From Eumeta japonica (taxonomy: Eukaryota > Arthropoda > Insecta > Lepidoptera > Psychidae), in contig BGZK01001240.1 of assembly GCA_005406025.1 (NCBI GenBank), forward strand, positions 62,001 through 126,000: DNA of 64,000 nucleotides, given 5' to 3'. Every line of letters starts with the position of its first letter. The stretch's first letter is position 1. Under the pieces are notes generated by a model. The model saw only the letters and a list, made by a program, of their open reading frames with translations. It did not search any database and was not told the DNA's origin. A program made the translations under genes and the position numbers. Shown in pieces: positions 62,932 through 64,000 of the stretch.

Positions 62932-64000
62932 TGATGAATGGCGACTTGAAATCAATGTATACTTCATCACAAAATAAATACAATTGTATCAATTACTTTC
63001 TAACCTGAACTGTTTAGAACATGTAAAACCATAAACAGAAACAACTAGGGTAACCGCGATACGTTAGCGTAACCTAGTGATTAATATGATTATGAAAGTA
63101 TATTTGAAAAACATTTTAGCGGTAAGAAAACTTGTAACCATATGTTATCATTTTTCATAATCGTCAGCCGCAAAAATGTCAAAGTTAATATCTTATAACG
63201 TTTATGACTTTATTATCGTTTTATATCGTCTATAATTTAATAAACACAGTATTCATGGAATTATATTGAATTTCGTCTGTCTCTTGATCAATTGAAACGC
63301 AAATGTGTATTACATTATCAAAATGAATTGTTAAATATAATTAAATACTTATTCCATTATTACAATAATTATCGATTTAATTTTTCCGGCTTATAACTTA
63401 CTCATAAATATAAATAGTATCTATGGCAAAAATAATAATAAGCGATTCAATGGGAAGCAACAGGTGGGGTCAGGTGTCAAGATCGGTAAGTCACAGGGTG
63501 GTCAGTGCGCGCGCGCGCTGTATGGTCCGCGAAGTGCGTGGGAAAAGATAACGTACATTTGAAATTTCGCTCCTCAGTGTTATACGAAGGGACGTTATTG
63601 GTGTGTGGCGGGTCATAGACGTCTGTTTGTGGGCTTTTAGTGGGAAATGTGAGATTTTTTTGGGTATTGATCGTATGCCCATGCGTACAATATTAGAAAT
63701 AATAGAGACTTCCGATCGCAGTTCCATTAAAAAACATACGGTATATGTATAGAACATTCATATAGAAGGCTACATAGCCTACTTACCTACTTAATGGTAT
63801 TAAATATTTATCGATAAAATTATTTTATATTAATAAAAAAAAAAAATTAAAAAAAAGTCTGATATTAAATATTCTTGATGACTTAACGCGGTTTCGAAAG
63901 TGGTGATGTTGCTTTTTAATGTTTTTTTGAGTAAATCTTAACCATCACTAGTTTGAAACTATAAGCTGTTTTTTGTAAAATTTTATAAAAGTCTTAGTAC

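Noticed and set aside
62783..62992. 69-codon minus frame
   Set aside because: Runs straight through the tRNA-Ala gene; not protein coding.

Overview
This is an AT-rich, intron-dominated stretch of an animal nuclear genome, most likely a moth or butterfly (Lepidoptera). It has very long introns, GT/AG splice sites, a eukaryotic tRNA with internal Pol III promoter boxes, and many decayed transposon remnants of kinds common in lepidopteran genomes. The species cannot be named from sequence alone. There are no bacterial operons, CRISPR arrays or prophages, and almost all open reading frames above 60 codons look like chance.

One protein-coding gene runs left to right across the window and continues past its right edge. 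It encodes the N-terminus and a complete PR (SET-like) domain of a PRDM transcription factor, best matched to the PRDM3/PRDM16 group (Drosophila hamlet). Three exons are well supported: 23883-24364, 51400-51528 and 53436-53538. Their phases chain perfectly (0, 0, then 1). A 13-base first coding exon (14285-14297) is proposed because its donor phase fits, an in-frame stop lies just upstream, and a GC-rich promoter-like block lies before it. The zinc fingers expected after the PR domain are not in the window. Introns are about 9.6 kb, 27.0 kb, 1.9 kb and more than 10.4 kb.

Region by region: 1-13.7 kb is upstream DNA with a decayed non-LTR reverse transcriptase (6.6-7.0 kb), retroelement tails, a dead mariner (10.8-11.6 kb) and a pair of perfect hairpins (12.2 kb). 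13.7-14.3 kb is the putative promoter and first exon. Intron 1 holds a Penelope-like GIY-YIG endonuclease remnant (20.3-20.6 kb) and a LINE 3' end (20.9-21.1 kb). Intron 2 holds an AT palindrome (26.5 kb), a 161-bp hAT-type MITE with an 8-bp target duplication (26.75 kb), a 1,659-bp element with roughly 490-bp terminal inverted repeats and an internal protein remnant (29.4-31.1 kb), a tRNA-derived SINE (32.1-32.35 kb) and a 5'-truncated retroposon with a 19-bp target duplication (35.3-35.6 kb). The region after the last visible exon holds a 39-unit TG microsatellite, a LINE remnant (57.5-57.9 kb) and an antisense tRNA-Ala(CGC) gene (62.9 kb).

The most interesting items for follow-up are the long-TIR element with an apparently spliced, recognisable but unnamed protein remnant, the tiny first exon paired with a NAGNAG acceptor, and the tRNA-Ala with an anticodon-stem U.U mismatch.
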